Source: a virus
Length of the DNA: 32,684 nt
Virus record (IMG/VR): IMGVR_UViG_3300035670_000835
Coordinates: 1 to 32,684 of that record
Reading direction: 5' to 3' (one strand)
Shown here: one piece after another, positions 29,905 to 32,684 of the stretch
How the letters are laid out: each line of letters begins with the position of its first letter
Position numbering within the stretch: the stretch's first letter is position 1
Made by a program: the position numbers and the translations under genes
Notes under the pieces: generated by a model
Database searches by the model: none
What the model was told of the DNA's origin: nothing
What the model saw: only the letters and a program-made list of their open reading frames with translations

Positions 29905-32684
29905 ATGAAAACTCAAATCATTATAGTTTATAAGCCAGTTGCAGCAAATGTTGCACTTCCGTCTAATAGTACAGAAATTATAAGCGAAGCATCAAATTAC
30001 AACTACAAAAGTTTAGATAATCCTAACTACTTAAATGAAAAAGGTTTCATTGCTCAAGTCAGACCTAAGAATGAATATTTAAGTCTTGATTTATATGATG
30101 ATATAGATATACCTTTGACTTATACAATTTTAGATATCAGAGAACCTGAAAAAAGAAAGACTAACTTTTCTAAAACGATTAAGTTACCAGGTACAAAAAA
30201 CAACAACAGAATTTTTAATCACATTTATGAAGTTTCTGGTTCATCTAAATTTAATCCTAATATAAGAAAAGAAGTCATCATTATTCAAGGTGGTGTGCAG
30301 GTTATGAGAGGTAACATGCAACTTAAATCTATCAATAGAAAAGATCAAAATTTTATAGATTACGATGTACTTATATCAGGTGACTTTACAAGTTTGTTTG
30401 CTGATGTAGGTGTCAGTAAATTATCTGACTTAGACTTAACTGAATGGGAACACGAGTGGTCTGCTGAAAATGTCAAATCTACCTGGACTGGTCTGGCTAC
30501 AAAAAATGACGGAACACAATTTTCACTGAATACATATGGTTCTTATTTGACTTTTTCACAAATAAACAGAGACTCTGCAACTGGTAGAGTCAAAGTTACA
30601 ACTTCATCAAACCATAATTTATTAGAAGGTAATTGGATTATACTTGAACCTACACCTAAAGTAAATGTTGTAGGTGATGTTACAACATATAAAGATGACT
30701 ATTTATATGGTGAATATCAAATTGCTGAAAAGTTATCAAACACACAATTCACTATAAACTATCCTTTTCCTAATGGTATGTTCGGATTGACTGCTTCTGG
30801 TCGATTAAGAAAAGTAATGTCTAAAGGTCAAGGTTACACTTATCCTATGATATCGTGGGGTGATGACCAGTTGATTGATATCAATGGTACTACTACACCG
30901 AGATTTTCTGTGACTTCTTTTGTACCAGCGTTTTATGTAAAACAAATATGGGACAAGATATTCTCAGAGACAAATTCAAGATATGACTCAGACTTTTTAG
31001 ATTCAGAGTTCTTTAAAAGATTAGTCATTGTTCAAAAGAAACAAACTTATGATGTACCAGAATCAGAAATTTCAGAAAGAAGTTTCAAAGTAGCAAATCA
31101 ATTAAATTTTCAACTACAACTATCAGGATTTGCAACACAATCTACTGGTAATTTATCAAATCAATTCAGAGGTTTTCCTTTCAATCAACCTTATACTCAA
31201 CCATTTCCTTTTACTGCTTCAATTGCAGGTTCTGATGGTTTTTTATACAATGGTTCTGGTACCTATTCAACACCTTTTGACCAATCTACATATATTTGGA
31301 CCGTCAGTGATACAGGTTCATACAATGTCAAGTTTAATATAGCTTTTGATATGGTTGCTAATATATCTGACTGGAGAGCTAATGTCGGTTCTAATAACTG
31401 GTCTTATGTACCACCATCAAGTCTTGACGATTATGAATATTGGTGGGGTGGTTTTGGTACAAATCCTTCTACAAGAAAAGTAGAAGTAATAGTAAAAGTA
31501 ATCCTAAGAAGAAATGGTTTGATAGCTGTTTTAGACCAAGTGTTTTTAAGTTTTGGTGATGATGTCACACAACAAATAAAAGATACCTACAAAAACTTTA
31601 GATGGAAAGCTAAACAAGTAAATATCGATATAACAAAAGATTTACAACAAGGTGATGAAGTTTGGATCGAAGTATTCAATAAATCTACTTTTGATAATGA
31701 CAACTCAGGTGTATTTACACAATTATTTAGAGACACAGCTACACCATATGACCCTGGTGCAAACTGGACTTATTATAAATATAGAGGTGATGTCAGAGTT
31801 AGAAGTTTAGCTATTAATTACTTTGAAGCTAAACCTATACCACAATTAAAAGAAGGTTCTACAATCTATCCAAATCAGTTTTTACCTAAAGATATGACTT
31901 GTAAAGATTTTTTAATAGGTATAATTAGAATGTTTAATTTACATATTGAATCAGACAGGGAAGTAGAAAAACTTTATAAAATTGAACCTCGTGATACTTA
32001 CTATGAAGATGGTACAGGTGGTGTTACTGACTATATTGACTGGACTGAAAAAGTAGATACTTCAACGATTGACATTATACCAATGGGTGAATTGACTGCT
32101 AAGTTTTATCAGTTCAGTTACAAACAAGAATCTGATTATTGGAATAAAAAATACAAAGAACAAACATCTGAAGGATATGGTGACCATCTTGTTGAAATTC
32201 AAAATGACTTTTTGACTAATACTCAAAAAATAGAAATACCTTTCGGCGCTTCTGTTATGATTAATTCACCGAGAACTTCAGATATAATTATACCACAAAT
32301 TGTACAAAAAGAAAGTTCAGGTTTTAATAAAATTACAACATCTGCTGCTAAAATCTTACACTGGTCAGGTGTCAGACCTACGACAACACAAGGTGTTCCG
32401 CTTGAATGGCAGTTGTTGAGAACATATCAATCAATCGCTACTTTTAGTGTAGCGACTTTTTCAGCACAAGAAAACTTTACCTATTATCCGTATGCTGGTA
32501 CTTGTGATTCACCTTTAGATCCTTTACAAGATTTGAATTTTTACTATACAGATTATGTTTTCTTCAACAGAGCAAGATGGTCAAATGAAAACCTTTATAA
32601 TAAATATTGGAAAAGATTTATTGAAGAAATCACAGATATAGATTCTAAAGTAATAAGATGTAAATTATTCTTGACACCAAGAGA
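29905..32684 (+). CDS. Tail hub/tail-tip protein, N-terminal part (continues at base 1)
   Basis: The frame opens at the ATG right behind the stop of the distal tail gene and stays open to the window end. Across the join it continues to 971, for about 1,207 residues. The N terminus reads MKTQIIIVYKPVAANVALPS. At about 70-100 it has a motif seen in Bacteroidetes tail-tip proteins (KRKTNFSKTIKLPGTKNNN, then RIFNHIYEV). A segment at about 660-760 (KDFLIGIIRMFNLHIESD, YIDWTEKVD) resembles hub domains of the gp27/gp44 class. Its place next to the tail genes and its size make it the central tail-tip protein. Bases 32558-32684 repeat bases 1-127. Confidence 0.75.
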   Translation, partial: MKTQIIIVYKPVAANVALPSNSTEIISEASNYNYKSLDNPNYLNEKGFIAQVRPKNEYLSLDLYDDIDIPLTYTILDIREPEKRKTNFSKTIKLPGTKNNNRIFNHIYEVSGSSKFNPNIRKEVIIIQGGVQVMRGNMQLKSINRKDQNFIDYDVLISGDFTSLFADVGVSKLSDLDLTEWEHEWSAENVKSTWTGLATKNDGTQFSLNTYGSYLTFSQINRDSATGRVKVTTSSNHNLLEGNWIILEPTPKVNVVGDVTTYKDDYLYGEYQIAEKLSNTQFTINYPFPNGMFGLTASGRLRKVMSKGQGYTYPMISWGDDQLIDINGTTTPRFSVTSFVPAFYVKQIWDKIFSETNSRYDSDFLDSEFFKRLVIVQKKQTYDVPESEISERSFKVANQLNFQLQLSGFATQSTGNLSNQFRGFPFNQPYTQPFPFTASIAGSDGFLYNGSGTYSTPFDQSTYIWTVSDTGSYNVKFNIAFDMVANISDWRANVGSNNWSYVPPSSLDDYEYWWGGFGTNPSTRKVEVIVKVILRRNGLIAVLDQVFLSFGDDVTQQIKDTYKNFRWKAKQVNIDITKDLQQGDEVWIEVFNKSTFDNDNSGVFTQLFRDTATPYDPGANWTYYKYRGDVRVRSLAINYFEAKPIPQLKEGSTIYPNQFLPKDMTCKDFLIGIIRMFNLHIESDREVEKLYKIEPRDTYYEDGTGGVTDYIDWTEKVDTSTIDIIPMGELTAKFYQFSYKQESDYWNKKYKEQTSEGYGDHLVEIQNDFLTNTQKIEIPFGASVMINSPRTSDIIIPQIVQKESSGFNKITTSAAKILHWSGVRPTTTQGVPLEWQLLRTYQSIATFSVATFSAQENFTYYPYAGTCDSPLDPLQDLNFYYTDYVFFNRARWSNENLYNKYWKRFIEEITDIDSKVIRCKLFLTPR
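32558..32684. repeat. Right copy of the 127-bp terminal overlap
   Basis: Identical to bases 1-127. It should be trimmed when the genome is circularised. Confidence 0.93.

Overview
The window is a complete, circular-mapping genome of a small tailed bacteriophage. Its first and last 127 bases are identical (1-127 = 32558-32684), and one long tail gene runs open off the right end and continues in the same frame at the left end. The true unit is therefore about 32,557 bp. The host is probably a member of the Bacteroidetes, most likely a flavobacterium-like bacterium. The DNA is strongly AT-rich, genes start after A-rich leaders without Shine-Dalgarno sequences, several small genes are preceded by the Bacteroidetes promoter pattern TTTG-N19/20-TAnnTTTG, and the tail, neck and fibre proteins look like those of Bacteroidetes phages. 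A long tape measure protein and no visible sheath gene suggest a siphovirus-like particle.

Plus strand, read around the circle from 20.7 kb: a GIY-YIG-like (MUG113/T5orf172) protein, terminase small and large subunits, a tail assembly chaperone with a probable -1 frameshift, a probable tail completion protein, a large GTSG-repeat fibre with a beta-rich partner, an HK97 gp10-like protein, a distal-tail-like protein and a roughly 1,207-residue tail hub that crosses the window ends. These are followed by a fibre-like protein, the tape measure protein, an XkdF-type protease with a scaffold-like tail, the major capsid protein, a probable tail tube, a terminator, portal, neck protein, a small membrane protein, and a second fibre plus beta-rich partner cassette.

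Minus strand (20.6 to 13.45 kb): five small genes, each with its own host-like promoter, then two more small genes. Next comes a 224-bp GATC-rich nested inverted repeat with three 10-bp iterons, which is a candidate replication origin or control site. After it is an operon with two zinc-ribbon proteins, a winged-helix protein, a sigma region 4-like protein, a small membrane protein and an HNH endonuclease. The last two genes are a probable minor head protein and a small unknown gene.

The most unusual signal is a bipartite motif, AAAAACA-N16-ACATAT, at fixed spacing in front of most structural transcription units on both strands. A variant, AAAACA-N16-CTATAA, precedes the terminase operon and the zinc-ribbon/sigma-like operon. 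It does not match the host promoter pattern and may be a phage-specific middle/late promoter, possibly read with help from the phage's sigma-like protein. I recognise no polymerase, helicase, primase, integrase or endolysin gene.
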